Counted from the stretch's first letter, positions 8,232-17,151 are shown. The stretch: DNA of 64,000 bases from Streptomyces sp. NBC_00358 (GCF_036099295.1 NZ_CP107976.1:5766001-5830000); one strand, 5' to 3'. Program-made: numbers and translations. The notes: generated from the sequence alone by a model not told the origin.

Positions 8232-10034
8232 GTGACTACCACCGCCGCCAGCGCCTCCCCGCACTCGCATCACCTCTCGCCCGCCTTCCCCGGCCGTGCC
8301 CCCTGGGGCACCGCCAACAAGCTGCGCGCCTGGCAGCAGGGGGCGATGGAGAGGTACATCCAGGAGCAGCCGCGCGACTTCCTCGCCGTAGCCACCCCCG
8401 GCGCCGGCAAGACGACGTTCGCGCTGACCCTCGCGTCCTGGCTGCTGCACCACCATGTCGTGCAGCAGGTGACCGTGGTCGCGCCGACCGAGCACCTGAA
8501 GAAGCAGTGGGCCGAGGCGGCCGCGCGGATAGGGATCAAGCTCGATCCCGAGTACAGCGCCGGGCCGCTCAGCAAGGAGTACCACGGCGTCGCCGTCACC
8601 TATGCCGGTGTCGGCGTCCGGCCGATGCTCCACCGCAACCGCTCCGAGCAGCGCAAGACCCTCGTCATCCTCGACGAGATCCACCACGCCGGTGACAGCA
8701 AGTCGTGGGGCGAGGCCTGCCTGGAGGCGTTCGAGCCCGCCACCCGCCGGCTCGCGCTCACCGGTACGCCGTTCCGCTCCGACACCAACCCCATCCCCTT
8801 CGTCACCTACGAGGAGGGGAGGGACGGCATCCGGCGGTCCTCCGCCGACTACACGTACGGGTACGGGAACGCGCTGGCCGACCACGTCGTGCGGCCCGTC
8901 ATCTTCCTCTCCTACAGCGGCAACATGCGCTGGCGCACCAAGGCGGGCGACGAGATCGCCGCCCGGCTCGGCGAGCCCATGACCAAGGACGCGATCAGCC
9001 AGGCCTGGCGCACCGCGCTCGACCCGCGCGGCGAGTGGATGCCGAGCGTGCTGCGCGCCGCCGACCAGCGGCTCACCGAGGTGCGCAAGGGCATCCCGGA
9101 CGCCGGGGCGCTCGTCATCGCCACCGACCAGGACTCGGCGCGCGCCTACGCCAAGCTGATCCGCGAGATCACCGGCACCAAGGCGACCCTCGTGCTGTCC
9201 GACGACACCGGCGCCTCGAAGCGCATCGACGACTTCGCCGCGAGCGAGGACCGGTGGATGGTCGCCGTCCGCATGGTGTCCGAGGGCGTCGACGTGCCGC
9301 GCCTGGCCGTCGGCGTGTACGCGACCACCATCTCGACCCCCCTCTTCTTCGCCCAGGCCGTCGGCCGCTTCGTACGGTCCCGCAGGCGCGGCGAGACCGC
9401 GTCCGTGTTCCTGCCGACCGTCCCCGACCTCCTCACCTTCGCCAACGAGATGGAGGTCGAGCGCGACCACGCCCTCGACAAGCCCAAGAAGGAGGGCGAG
9501 GAGGACCCGTACGCCGAGTCCGAGCAGGAGATGGACGAGGCGAACAAGGAGCAGGACGAGGACACCGGCGAGCAGGAGCAGTTCTCCTTCGAGGCGCTGG
9601 AGTCCGAGGCCGTCTTCGACCGGGTTCTCTACGACGGTGCCGAGTTCGGCATGCAGGCCCACCCGGGAAGCGCGGAGGAGCAGGACTACCTCGGCATCCC
9701 CGGGCTCCTCGAACCCGACCAGGTGCAGTTGCTGCTCCAGAAGCGGCAGGCCCGGCAGATCGCGCACAGCCGCAGGAAGCCGGACGAGGAGGCGGATCTC
9801 CTCGAACTGCCCGCCGAGCGCCGCCCCGTCGTCTCCCACAAGGAGATGCTGGAACTGCGCAAGCAGCTCAACACCATGGTCGGCGCGTACGTCCACCAGA
9901 GCGGCAAGCCGCACGGCGTGATCCACACCGAGCTGCGCCGCGTCTGCGGCGGCCCGCCGAGCGCGGAGGCGACGGCGGGGCAGCTCCGCCAGCGGATCAC
10001 CAAGGTCCAGGAGTGGGCCACCCGGATGCGGTGA
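8232..10034 (+). CDS. SF2 DEAD/DEAH-type helicase
   Basis: The 600-aa protein starts at GTG with GGAG four bases upstream. Walker A is ATPGAGKTT (residues 54-62), Walker B is DEIHH (148-152), motif III is the TGTPFR region (about 178), and a C-terminal RecA-like lobe carries EGVDVPRL and QAVGRFVR (motifs V and VI). A highly acidic Glu-rich insert (about 418-455) follows. This is a superfamily 2 ATP-dependent nucleic-acid translocase related to DEAD-box or type III restriction-like helicases. No nuclease or methylase partner sits beside it, so I read it as a stand-alone housekeeping helicase. Confidence 0.88.
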   Translation: MTTTAASASPHSHHLSPAFPGRAPWGTANKLRAWQQGAMERYIQEQPRDFLAVATPGAGKTTFALTLASWLLHHHVVQQVTVVAPTEHLKKQWAEAAARIGIKLDPEYSAGPLSKEYHGVAVTYAGVGVRPMLHRNRSEQRKTLVILDEIHHAGDSKSWGEACLEAFEPATRRLALTGTPFRSDTNPIPFVTYEEGRDGIRRSSADYTYGYGNALADHVVRPVIFLSYSGNMRWRTKAGDEIAARLGEPMTKDAISQAWRTALDPRGEWMPSVLRAADQRLTEVRKGIPDAGALVIATDQDSARAYAKLIREITGTKATLVLSDDTGASKRIDDFAASEDRWMVAVRMVSEGVDVPRLAVGVYATTISTPLFFAQAVGRFVRSRRRGETASVFLPTVPDLLTFANEMEVERDHALDKPKKEGEEDPYAESEQEMDEANKEQDEDTGEQEQFSFEALESEAVFDRVLYDGAEFGMQAHPGSAEEQDYLGIPGLLEPDQVQLLLQKRQARQIAHSRRKPDEEADLLELPAERRPVVSHKEMLELRKQLNTMVGAYVHQSGKPHGVIHTELRRVCGGPPSAEATAGQLRQRITKVQEWATRMR

Positions 10035-10580
10035 CGCCCGGACGTGACGACATCCGGATCCCGATCCCGGGAACGTCGGCGACGGCTTCCGGAACCGGGG
10101 CGTGTGCCGTGGCGTCCCATGGTCGGGGTGGCAGGACGACATGGGGAACCGGTCGTATCCGCGAACGGTCGTCCCCGCGAACGGTCGTATCCGGAACCGG
10201 CGGACGGGGTGCCGAACTCGTACCGAGGGAGGGGCGCGTTCTGTCCAGGGAGGCGTGCGGCTCGGCCCGTGCGCTGCGTATGCAGGCGGTGTACGCCGCG
10301 TTGCGCACGCCCCACGTTCTGGGACAAACGGAATCAGTCCGTACCAGCCGATGCCCGGATTCTGGACGGAGACTTCCGCTGAGCGGACCGGCTCGCTACT
10401 GTCCCGCTACGCACACGCCCCGTGGCAGCGCCGCCGCGGAGCGCAGCCGTGAAGCGACTGCACCCGGGAAGAGCCCGGGTTGCCGGCCGACCGGCGGCCT
10501 CTGAAGCGCGTCGCCGACGGGACTCGGTGACGCATCCGCCGTGCGGGGGCCGTCGACCTCACCACTAAGGAGTGGGCGTC
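10035..10580. other. 546-bp non-coding gap upstream of the IclR gene
   Basis: No convincing coding region on either strand. It holds the 16-bp triple repeat at 10150-10197, several TTCCGGAA/CCGGAACCGG-like dyads (about 10088-10205), and at its right end the AAGGAG ribosome-binding site of the IclR gene (10567-10572). Operators for the regulator may lie here. Confidence 0.5.
10150..10197 (+). repeat. Three 16-bp tandem repeats
   Basis: Units CGGTCGTATCCGCGAA, CGGTCGTCCCCGCGAA and CGGTCGTATCCGGAAC lie head to tail. The helical spacing (about 1.5 turns) and the position in a long regulatory gap could reflect protein binding. Confidence 0.7.
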
Positions 10581-11222
10581 GTGACCGCGGAGACCTCTCA
10601 GACGCTCGACCGGGGACTGCGTGTCCTCAAGCTGCTCGCCGATACGGATCACGGGCTGACCGTCACCGAGCTGTCGAGCAAACTGGGCGTCAACCGGACC
10701 GTGGTGTACCGGTTGCTCGCCACACTGGAGCAGCACGCTCTCGTACGACGTGACCTGGGCGGCCGTGCCCGTGTCGGGCTCGGCGTGCTGCGCCTGGGCA
10801 GCCAGGTGCATCCGCTGGTACGGGAGGCCGCGCTGCCCGCACTGCGGGCGCTCGCCGAGGACATCGGGGCCACGGCTCATCTGACGCTGGTCGACGGGAC
10901 GGAAGCGCTCGCCGTCGCCGTCGTCGAACCGACGTGGACGGACTACCACGTGGCCTATCGCGCCGGTTTCCGGCACGCGCTGGACCGGGGGGCCGCGGGC
11001 CGCGCGATCCTCTCCGCCCGGCAGGCCCCGGTGGGGGAGCCCGGATACACGCTCACCCATGGGGAGTTGGAGGCGGGCGCGAGCGGGGCCGCGGCCCCGC
11101 TGATAGGGGTGACGGGGGTCGAGGGCAGCGTGGGGGTCGTCATGCTGGCGGACGCCGTGCCCGAGCGGGTGGGACCGCGCGTGGTCGACGCGGCCCGAGA
11201 GGTGGCCGACGCCTTGCGCTGA
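10581..11222 (+). CDS. IclR-family transcriptional regulator
   Basis: The 213-aa protein has an N-terminal winged helix-turn-helix (about residues 5-65; LTVTELSSKLGVNRTVVYRLL is the recognition region) and a C-terminal effector domain (about 75-210) with the family's GRAIL-like AAGRAIL segment. GTG at 10581 is preferred because AAGGAG at 10567-10572 is 8 bases upstream, whereas a GTG at 10572 overlaps it. The effector is unknown. Neighbours (helicase, Lon-like protease) are not metabolic, so its target is probably itself or elsewhere. Confidence 0.88.
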   Translation: MTAETSQTLDRGLRVLKLLADTDHGLTVTELSSKLGVNRTVVYRLLATLEQHALVRRDLGGRARVGLGVLRLGSQVHPLVREAALPALRALAEDIGATAHLTLVDGTEALAVAVVEPTWTDYHVAYRAGFRHALDRGAAGRAILSARQAPVGEPGYTLTHGELEAGASGAAAPLIGVTGVEGSVGVVMLADAVPERVGPRVVDAAREVADALR

Positions 11223-11439
11223 CCCCGCCTCCCGTCAACCGGCCCGCAGGCGTCCGTCCCTCTGTCGCCCGTGCCCTCGGTCGCGGGGCCCGGCCCTCGC
11301 TCCGGACCGCGGACCCTCGCAGCCCGGCCCTCGCGGCCTCACCCTCGCTCCGCACCGCGGAGACCCGGACTGTCACACCCGGCCCCTGCGCGCGGGCCGT
11401 CCGTGGGACCTGTACGGAGGTGTCGTCGGGTGGTGACGT

Positions 11440-11445
11440 TAGATT
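11440..11445 (+). promoter_or_regulatory. -10 element of leaderless protease transcript
   Basis: TAGATT ends 6 nt before the GTG start at 11452, and no Shine-Dalgarno is seen. This fits a leaderless mRNA. Confidence 0.6.
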
Positions 11446-11451
11446 GACCCC

Positions 11452-12240
11452 GTGCTCTCTCGCCTCACGCGCCCCAAGGCCGTCGCCATCTGCGCCCTCC
11501 CCGTCGTGGCTCTGCTCGCCACGGCGGTGTTCGCGCCGCTGCCGTTCTCCCTGGCGCAGCCCGGCCTGACGGCGAACGTCCTCGGCGAGAACAAGGGCGA
11601 ACCCGTGATCACGATCACCGGAGCGCCCACCCGGAAGACCAGCGGTCAGTTGCGGATGACGACGATCGAGGCCACCGGCCCGGACGCGAGCGTCTCCCTC
11701 GGTGACGTGCTCAGCAGTTGGTTCGCCACGGACAAGGCCGTGATGCCCCGTGACTCGGTCTACCCGGGCGGGGGCAGCGTCAAGGAGATCGAGCAGCACA
11801 ACGCGAACGAGATGAAGCAGTCCCAGGACAGTGCCACCGAGGCGGCGCTGGGGTATCTGCACGAGAAGGGCGACGTGAAGGTCACGCTCAAGCTCGCCGA
11901 CGTCGGCGGACCGAGCGCGGGACTGCTCTTCTCGCTCGGCATCATCGACAAGCTGGACGGCGACGGCAGCGGCGGCGACCTCACGGGCGGCCGTGTCGTC
12001 GCGGGTACGGGGACGATCGACGCCGACGGGAAGGTGGGCGCGGTCGGTGGCGTGTCCCTCAAGACCCAGGCGGCCCGCCGCGACGGCGCGACCGTGTTCC
12101 TGGTTCCGAAGGCGGAGTGCTCGGACGCGAAGGCGGAGCTGCCGAAGGGGCTCCGGCTGGTCCCGGTGACCACCCTTCAGGGTGCCGTGAACTCCCTGGT
12201 GGCCCTGGAGAAGGACAAGGGCTCGGTTCCGAGCTGCTAG
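11452..12240 (+). CDS. Secreted/membrane-anchored Lon-like serine protease (S16, YlbL type)
   Basis: The 262-aa protein has an N-terminal signal/anchor helix (about 9-32) and an extracytoplasmic S16 (Lon-type) protease domain. The catalytic Ser lies in GGPSAGLLF (about residue 153), and the partner Lys is in the G-G-V-S-L-K-T motif (about 202). The dyad arrangement and spacing match Lon proteases, but no ATPase domain is present. The family also often has a PDZ domain, which I do not see clearly. It starts at GTG 11452 after a leaderless-type -10. Likely role: envelope protein quality control. Confidence 0.82.
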   Translation: MLSRLTRPKAVAICALPVVALLATAVFAPLPFSLAQPGLTANVLGENKGEPVITITGAPTRKTSGQLRMTTIEATGPDASVSLGDVLSSWFATDKAVMPRDSVYPGGGSVKEIEQHNANEMKQSQDSATEAALGYLHEKGDVKVTLKLADVGGPSAGLLFSLGIIDKLDGDGSGGDLTGGRVVAGTGTIDADGKVGAVGGVSLKTQAARRDGATVFLVPKAECSDAKAELPKGLRLVPVTTLQGAVNSLVALEKDKGSVPSC

Positions 12241-12264
12241 CCAACTGGCTATCTAACTAACCAA

Positions 12265-12453
12265 CTAGCAGGCCGCGGCCGGCCGCGGCGCGGTGGCCAG
12301 CCGGAGGCCGACCCCCACGAGGGTCCAGCCGACCCGGGCGCGCAGCGGCCGACGGGGGCTCCTGGTCTCGGCCGTGAGCCGGTAGGCGTCCGCCTGCGCA
12401 CGCAGGGTGGCGGTGCGCGCGTGCTGCAACTGGAGACTGGTGTCCGGGTGCAT
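12265..12453 (-). CDS. Small basic protein, 62 aa, unknown
   Basis: The ATG at 12453 has AGAGAGGT about 8 bases upstream. The product has a polar helix (MHPDTSLQLQHARTATLRAQ) and a basic Arg/Pro section, then a short moderately hydrophobic helix (VGWTLVGVGLRLA) and an Ala-rich C-terminus ending in Cys. An 18-bp palindrome lies within its last codons (12272-12289). I do not recognise the family. The good ribosome-binding site is the main support. Confidence 0.6.
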   Translation of the reverse strand: MHPDTSLQLQHARTATLRAQADAYRLTAETRSPRRPLRARVGWTLVGVGLRLATAPRPAAAC

Positions 12454-12605
12454 CGAATTGACCTCTCTTCGGTGTGAACGAGTCGATGTGGTCGTGCGAG
12501 TCACGTGCGGGTGCTGCGGGTTGTCCGACCTGAGCGGCCGGGTGGCCGGACGGTCGGACGGGCCGAGCGGCAGGGCGCGGCCCGTGACCGGGCGGATCGG
12601 GCGGA

Positions 12606-13232
12606 TCAGTCGGAGGCCTGCGGGAACACGTGGGTGTGGAAGCGCACCCGCTCCGCCTCGGGGTCGTCCTCGGGGCGTTCGACGGCGCAGTAGCTGTCGA
12701 GCAGGTCGTGCATCTTCTTGATGAGCTCCTGCGACTGCGCGGGCGTCAGCCGCATCGTGAAGTCGCTCATGTCGTGGGAACGGGCCCACTTCTCGGACCA
12801 GTCGTCCCGGGTGCCGAGCCAGGTCGACAGTTCACGCGCGTGCGTGGTGGCGACCTCGTGCAGGAACGTGTCGACCGCCCCGCGCACCGCCGGGTCCGGG
12901 TCGACGAAGAGGTCCTCGCCGAAGTCCAGACCCTGGTGGACCGCCTGCCACCAGCGTTCGCGCCCCTTGCCCCGCTCCGGGGCGTCCTCCACGAAGCCGT
13001 GCGCGGCGAGCTGCCGCAGGTGGTAGCTGGTCGCCCCGCTGGACTCGCCCAGCCGCTCGGCGAGCATCGACGCGGTGGCCGGCCCCTTCCGGCGCAGGCT
13101 GCTCAGCAGTTCCATGCGCAGGGGATGGGCGAGACCGCGCAGCGAGCGGGCGTCGAGGCGGCGGTGCTGCCCGGGCTCGGGCGGCAGGGGTGGCTGAGGT
13201 GCTTCCGGGGGAAGCGGGGGCTGCTCCGTCAT
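12606..13232 (-). CDS. ArsR-like winged-helix regulator
   Basis: The 208-aa protein has a winged HTH at about residues 28-95 (AHPLRMELLSSLRRKGPATA, then ERLGESSGATSYHLRQLAAHG), the hallmark of ArsR/SmtB-type repressors. The C-terminal half is a Trp-rich helical domain (REL.TWLGTRDDWSEKWARS) like other actinomycete HTH_20 regulators. No metal-binding Cys cluster is visible. The gene has a consensus-like promoter buried in inverted repeats, which suggests autorepression, and it sits immediately downstream of the osmoprotectant ABC operon on the same strand. The final residues read HTHVFPQASD. Confidence 0.85.
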   Translation of the reverse strand: MTEQPPLPPEAPQPPLPPEPGQHRRLDARSLRGLAHPLRMELLSSLRRKGPATASMLAERLGESSGATSYHLRQLAAHGFVEDAPERGKGRERWWQAVHQGLDFGEDLFVDPDPAVRGAVDTFLHEVATTHARELSTWLGTRDDWSEKWARSHDMSDFTMRLTPAQSQELIKKMHDLLDSYCAVERPEDDPEAERVRFHTHVFPQASD

Positions 13233-13239
13233 GTGTACA

Positions 13240-13268
13240 AAGATAGCGCTGCAAAGAATCCCTTGCAA
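13240..13268 (-). promoter_or_regulatory. Sigma-70-like promoter of the ArsR-type gene, leaderless
   Basis: On the minus strand TTGCAA (13268-13263) and TATCTT (13245-13240) are separated by exactly 17 bp. The ATG follows 7 nt after the -10, so the transcript is probably leaderless. This is the best consensus promoter in the window. Confidence 0.75.
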
Positions 13269-13281
13269 CGGTTTCTTTGCA
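13250..13281. promoter_or_regulatory. Inverted-repeat operator candidate
   Basis: TGCAAAGAA (13250-13258) and its exact complement TTCTTTGCA (13273-13281) flank 14 bp that contain the -35 element. A further TTGCAAC copy lies between the arms. The site overlaps the spacer and -35 of the ArsR-type promoter, the expected place for an autorepressor site. Confidence 0.65.
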
Positions 13282-13354
13282 ACTACTTCTTTGGACCTCG
13301 CCCGCCGACCCGGTCCCGCCCCACCCCGCGAAGTCGCAAGCCCCGTAGCCCGGT

Positions 13355-14323
13355 TCAGTCCTGCTTGACGAAGCCCTCCTGTGTCATCCAGTCCAGGGCC
13401 ACCTCGTGCGGGTCCTGGCCCTGGACGTCCACCTTGGCGTTCAGGTCCTGCGCGACCGTGTTGTTCAGCCTCTTCGTCACCGGCTCGATGACCTCGGCGA
13501 TCTGCGGATACTTCTTCAGGGCCTTGGAGTTGATCACGGGCGCGGCGTTGTAGTTCGGGAAGAACTTCTTGTTGTCCTGCATCACCTCCAGGTTCATCGA
13601 CTTGATGCGCCCGTCGGTGGTGAACACCTCCCCGTACGTACAACTCCCCTTCTTCACCTGGGTGTAGATGATCCCGGTGTCCATCTGCGTGATGTTCTTC
13701 GCGGGGATGTCCATCCCGTACGCCTTCTCCATGCCCGGCAGTCCGTCGGCCCGGTTGGCGAACTCGCTCTCCACGCACAGGGTGACCGCGCTCGGGTCGG
13801 ACTTCGACAGCGCGGCCACGTCCGACAGCGTCCTCGTGCCGTACTTCTTGAAGTTGGCCTGGTTCATGGCGAGCGCGTAGGTGTTGTTGAGGGCGGACGG
13901 CGGCAGCCAGGTGACCCCGTTCTTCGGGTCGGCGTCGTGCACGGCCTGCCACTGTTTCTGCGGGTCGGGGATCGGCTCGCTGTTGCCCAGGTACGTGATC
14001 CACGCGGTGCCCGTGTACTCGTACATGGCGTCCGCGTCGCCGTTCTTGATCGCCTCGCGCGCGCCGATCGACCCCTGGATGCCGGTGCGGTCGACCACCT
14101 TCGCGCCGGCCGCCTGGAAGGCGATGCCCATGATCGCGCCCAGGATCAACTGCTCGGTGAACTCCTTCGACGCCACCGTGAGGTCGGCGCCCTTGAGCGG
14201 CTCGCCCTGCCCGATGGTGCCCGGCTTGACGTTGTCGGTCATCGGGGAACCGCTGGTCAGCCCGCACGCGGACGCCAGGACGAGGGCGGCGGCCAGCGCC
14301 GCGTGGGCGCGCGCCCTCCTCAT
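13355..14323 (-). CDS. Osmoprotectant ABC transporter, substrate-binding lipoprotein
   Basis: The 322-aa protein has a basic N-terminus, a hydrophobic signal and a Cys at about residue 20 (LASAC) in lipobox position. The rest matches the OpuAC/ProX-type glycine betaine/choline-binding fold, with the VASKEFTEQLILG start and the ADAMYEYTGTAW segment. It is the last gene of a four-gene operon; its ATG overlaps the stop of the preceding permease (ATGA). Presumed role: capture of betaine, choline or carnitine outside the cell. The exact ligand cannot be read. Confidence 0.9.
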   Translation of the reverse strand: MRRARAHAALAAALVLASACGLTSGSPMTDNVKPGTIGQGEPLKGADLTVASKEFTEQLILGAIMGIAFQAAGAKVVDRTGIQGSIGAREAIKNGDADAMYEYTGTAWITYLGNSEPIPDPQKQWQAVHDADPKNGVTWLPPSALNNTYALAMNQANFKKYGTRTLSDVAALSKSDPSAVTLCVESEFANRADGLPGMEKAYGMDIPAKNITQMDTGIIYTQVKKGSCTYGEVFTTDGRIKSMNLEVMQDNKKFFPNYNAAPVINSKALKKYPQIAEVIEPVTKRLNNTVAQDLNAKVDVQGQDPHEVALDWMTQEGFVKQD

Positions 14324-15186
14324 GTCCCCGCCTCCAGCCCGCGCGGCCGCAGCAGCAGTTCCGCCAGCGAGGCCAGCCAGTCCACAAGGAGCGCGAGGGC
14401 GACGGTGAGGATGGCGCCCAGGACCAGGACCGGCATGCGCTGGGTGGTGATGCCGGTGGTGATGAGCACGCCGAGACCGCCGCCTCCGCCGAACGTGGCG
14501 AGGGTCGCCGTGCCCACGTTCAGCACCAGCGCCGTCCGGACGCCCGCGAGGATCAGCGGTACGGCCAGCGGGAGTTCGACCTGGCCGAGCACGCCCAGCG
14601 GCGACATGCCGATGCCGCGCGCGGCCTCCAGCAGGGTCGGGTCGTTGGCCTTCAGACCGGCGATCGTATTGGAGAGGACCGGCAGGATCGCGTAGATCGT
14701 GATGCCGATCAGCGCCGACTTCTCGCCCGTGCCGAGCCAGATCACGAGGAGGGCCAGCAGGCCGATCGCCGGGGTCGCCTGCCCCATGTTGGCGATCGTC
14801 ATCGCGATCGGGGTCAGCTTCCGGAACGCCTTGCGGGTCAGCAGGATGCCCGAGGGGATCGCGATGATCAGCACGAAGAACGTGGAGATCAGCGTCAACT
14901 GGATGTGCTGCCAAAGGGCCTTGGACACCTGGCCGTTCGACAGGGCGTTCTTGGAGATCGCGTCGAGGTCCGCCTGCTGGAACCAGATCCAGGTGGCCAG
15001 CAGCAGAGCGATCAGTACGGCGGGCAGGAAGGTCAGCTTCTGCCAGCTGATCCGGCGTCTCGGGGGCGCGTGCGGCGGCGGCGCCTCCCGCTCGCCCTCG
15101 CCGTCACCCTCGCCGTCGTCGCGGAAGGCGACCCCCTTGACCTCGTGCTCGCCCTCGGGGCGCCGGGCCGTGGGCGGCGTGCTCAC
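14320..15186 (-). CDS. Osmoprotectant ABC transporter permease (larger)
   Basis: The 288-aa protein starts at GTG overlapping the ATPase stop. After a charged N-terminal tail (about 55 residues with an acidic GEGDGEGER block) there are about six helices and the OpuCB/ProW-type core. The EAA-like coupling loop with G-M-S-P-L-G (AARGIGMSPLGVLGQVELPL, about 190-209) contacts the ATPase. It pairs with the 215-aa permease upstream to form a heterodimeric channel. It is a little longer than usual because of the N-terminal tail. Confidence 0.9.
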   Translation of the reverse strand: MSTPPTARRPEGEHEVKGVAFRDDGEGDGEGEREAPPPHAPPRRRISWQKLTFLPAVLIALLLATWIWFQQADLDAISKNALSNGQVSKALWQHIQLTLISTFFVLIIAIPSGILLTRKAFRKLTPIAMTIANMGQATPAIGLLALLVIWLGTGEKSALIGITIYAILPVLSNTIAGLKANDPTLLEAARGIGMSPLGVLGQVELPLAVPLILAGVRTALVLNVGTATLATFGGGGGLGVLITTGITTQRMPVLVLGAILTVALALLVDWLASLAELLLRPRGLEAGT

Positions 15187-16511
15187 GCCTTCGCCTCCCC
15201 GTCGTCGACGCCTTCCTGCTCGAACTGGGTCTGGTGGGCGCGGGCCTCCTCCAACTCGTGCTGGTGCTCCATGGCCTCCAGCCGGTCGGCCTCCAGGAGC
15301 TCGTGCACCGAGTTCATCAGCGTCTCCATGTCGACCACGCCGGTGTACTCGCCGCGCCGCCCGGTGACCGGAACCCGGCCCGAGTTGTCCGTGAGCACCG
15401 CCTCCAGGGCGTCCCGCAGCGTGGCGTCCCTGGTCACCGTGTCGTGCACCAGCGTGCCCGCCCGCGCGAGCGAGCCCTTGGCCCGCATCAGATCCCCGCG
15501 CCGCAGCCACTTGTAGGGGCGGCCCCGCTTGTCGAGCAGCAGGATCTCGTTCGTACCGCTGGAGCGGAGCTTGCCGAAGATCTCCTGGAGCGGATCGTCG
15601 ACGGTGACCGTCGGACAGCCGGTGATCTCCACATCCCGTACGCGGCTGAGGTTGAGCCGCTTCAGGGCCGCGCCCGCGCCCACGAACCCCGACACGAAGT
15701 CGTCGGCCGGGTTGGTGAGGATCGCCTCCGGGGTGTCGAACTGCGCGATGTGCGAGTGCTCGCGCAGTACCGCGATCCGGTCGCCCAGCTTGATGGCCTC
15801 GTCGAAGTCGTGGGTGACGAAGACGATCGTCTTGTGCAGCTCGTGCTGGAGCCGGATCAGCTCGTCCTGGAGATGGTCGCGGGTGATCGGGTCCACCGCT
15901 CCGAACGGCTCGTCCATGAGCAGCACGGGCGGGTCCGCGGCCAGCGCCCGCGCCACGCCCACGCGCTGCTGCTGACCACCGGAGAGCTGGCGCGGATAGC
16001 GGCCCTGGAACTCGCCCGGGTCGAGCCCGACCAGGTCCAGCATCTCCTCCACCCGCGCCTTGATCCGTGCCTTCGGCCAGCCGGTCATCCTCGGCACGAG
16101 CGCGATGTTCTGGGCGACCGTCATGTGCGGGAAGAGCCCGGACGACTGGATCGCGTAGCCGACCTTGCGGCGCAGCTTCACCGGGTCCATGTCGGTGACG
16201 TCCTCGCCGCCGATCCGGATGCGTCCGCCGCTCGGCTCGATCAGCCGGTTGATCATCTTCAGGGTGGTCGACTTGCCGCAGCCGGACGGGCCGACGAAGA
16301 CGACGAGCTCGCCCGCCTTGATCTCCATGTTGACGCTGTCCACGGCGGCGTCGCGGCTGCCGGGGTAGCGCTTGGTGAGGTTCTCCAGCTCGATGGTGGC
16401 GCCCGTGGTGGCCGTCGCGCCCCCGCCGGCCGCGGTGCCCGCGCTGTCCGCGGCGCCTCCGGTGCCCTCGGCACCCGCGGGGTCCTCGGTGGTCTCGGCG
16501 GTCTCAGGCAC
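15183..16511 (-). CDS. Osmoprotectant ABC transporter ATPase with CBS domains
   Basis: The 442-aa protein has Walker A GPSGCGKS (74-81), the signature LSGGQ, Walker B LLMDEP and the H-loop VTHD, typical of the OpuA/ProV class. A C-terminal extension (about 300-410) looks like tandem CBS modules, which in this class sense ionic strength or cyclic di-AMP. An Ala/Gly/Thr-rich N-terminal tail of about 35 residues is extra. The GTG start at 16511 has GAGGGGAA upstream and overlaps the previous permease by 8 bp. Confidence 0.92.
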   Translation of the reverse strand: MPETAETTEDPAGAEGTGGAADSAGTAAGGGATATTGATIELENLTKRYPGSRDAAVDSVNMEIKAGELVVFVGPSGCGKSTTLKMINRLIEPSGGRIRIGGEDVTDMDPVKLRRKVGYAIQSSGLFPHMTVAQNIALVPRMTGWPKARIKARVEEMLDLVGLDPGEFQGRYPRQLSGGQQQRVGVARALAADPPVLLMDEPFGAVDPITRDHLQDELIRLQHELHKTIVFVTHDFDEAIKLGDRIAVLREHSHIAQFDTPEAILTNPADDFVSGFVGAGAALKRLNLSRVRDVEITGCPTVTVDDPLQEIFGKLRSSGTNEILLLDKRGRPYKWLRRGDLMRAKGSLARAGTLVHDTVTRDATLRDALEAVLTDNSGRVPVTGRRGEYTGVVDMETLMNSVHELLEADRLEAMEHQHELEEARAHQTQFEQEGVDDGEAKA

Positions 16512-17151
16512 GGATTCCCCTCGGGATGGTCAGCCGGCCGAGCAGGACGTACGCGGCGTCGAAGAGCAGCGCGAGGATGATGATCCCGACCGTGCCCGCG
16601 AGCACCTGGTTGAGCGCGTTCTTGCTGCCCAGCGAGCTGATGCCGCGGAAGATCTCGTTGCCCAGGCCGGGCCCGGAGGCGTAGGCCGCGATGGCCGCGA
16701 TGCCCATCAGCATCTGGGTGGAGATCCGGATGCCGGTCAGGATCGGAGGCCAGGCCAGCGGCAGTTCGACGCGCATCAGCCGGGCCGTGCGGGACATCCC
16801 GATCCCGGTGGCCGCGTCGACCAGCGCGGGATCGACCCCGCGCAGCCCGACGATCGAGTTGCGCACGATCGGCAGCAGCCCGTACAGCGTCAGGGCGATC
16901 ACCGTCGGCGGGACGCCCAGCCCGACGATCGGGATCAGCAGACCGATCATGGCGAGCGAGGGAATGGTCAGAATGGCCGAGGTCGTCGTGGTGGCCAGGT
17001 TGCCCGCCCAGTCGCTGCGGTAGGTGACGACACCGATCACCACGCCGATCAGGGTCGCCACGACCATGCACTGGAAGACCGCGCTGGCATGCTGATAGGC
17101 GTCCGTGAGCAGTTGCTCGTGGCGGCTGCTCAGGTACTGCCAGAAGTTCAC
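16504..17151 (-). CDS. Osmoprotectant ABC transporter permease (smaller)
   Basis: The 215-aa OpuCB-type permease is the first gene of the operon, starting at GTG 17151. It has about five to six helices with the coupling loop ATGIGMSRTARLMRVELPLA (about 113-132). The order permease-ATPase-permease-binding protein, with overlaps at every junction, indicates one transcript. The preceding gene (Lrp) ends only 23 bp upstream, so read-through from it is possible. Confidence 0.9.
   Translation of the reverse strand: MNFWQYLSSRHEQLLTDAYQHASAVFQCMVVATLIGVVIGVVTYRSDWAGNLATTTTSAILTIPSLAMIGLLIPIVGLGVPPTVIALTLYGLLPIVRNSIVGLRGVDPALVDAATGIGMSRTARLMRVELPLAWPPILTGIRISTQMLMGIAAIAAYASGPGLGNEIFRGISSLGSKNALNQVLAGTVGIIILALLFDAAYVLLGRLTIPRGIRA

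Noticed and set aside
8232..10034. Helicase as part of a restriction or defence system
   Set aside because: No nuclease, methylase or other defence gene is adjacent, and neighbours are unrelated (MFS, IclR).
8166..10142. Long minus-strand ORF antisense to the helicase (658 codons)
   Set aside because: It is a mirror of the helicase gene; the plus-strand frame has clear helicase motifs, and the antisense frame is Gly/Arg/Val-rich with no domain.
12272..12289. 18-bp palindrome GCCGCGGCCGGCCGCGGC as a terminator
   Set aside because: It lies inside the last codons of the 62-aa minus-strand gene and has no U-tract. It could still act on the upstream plus-strand gene, but I cannot support this.
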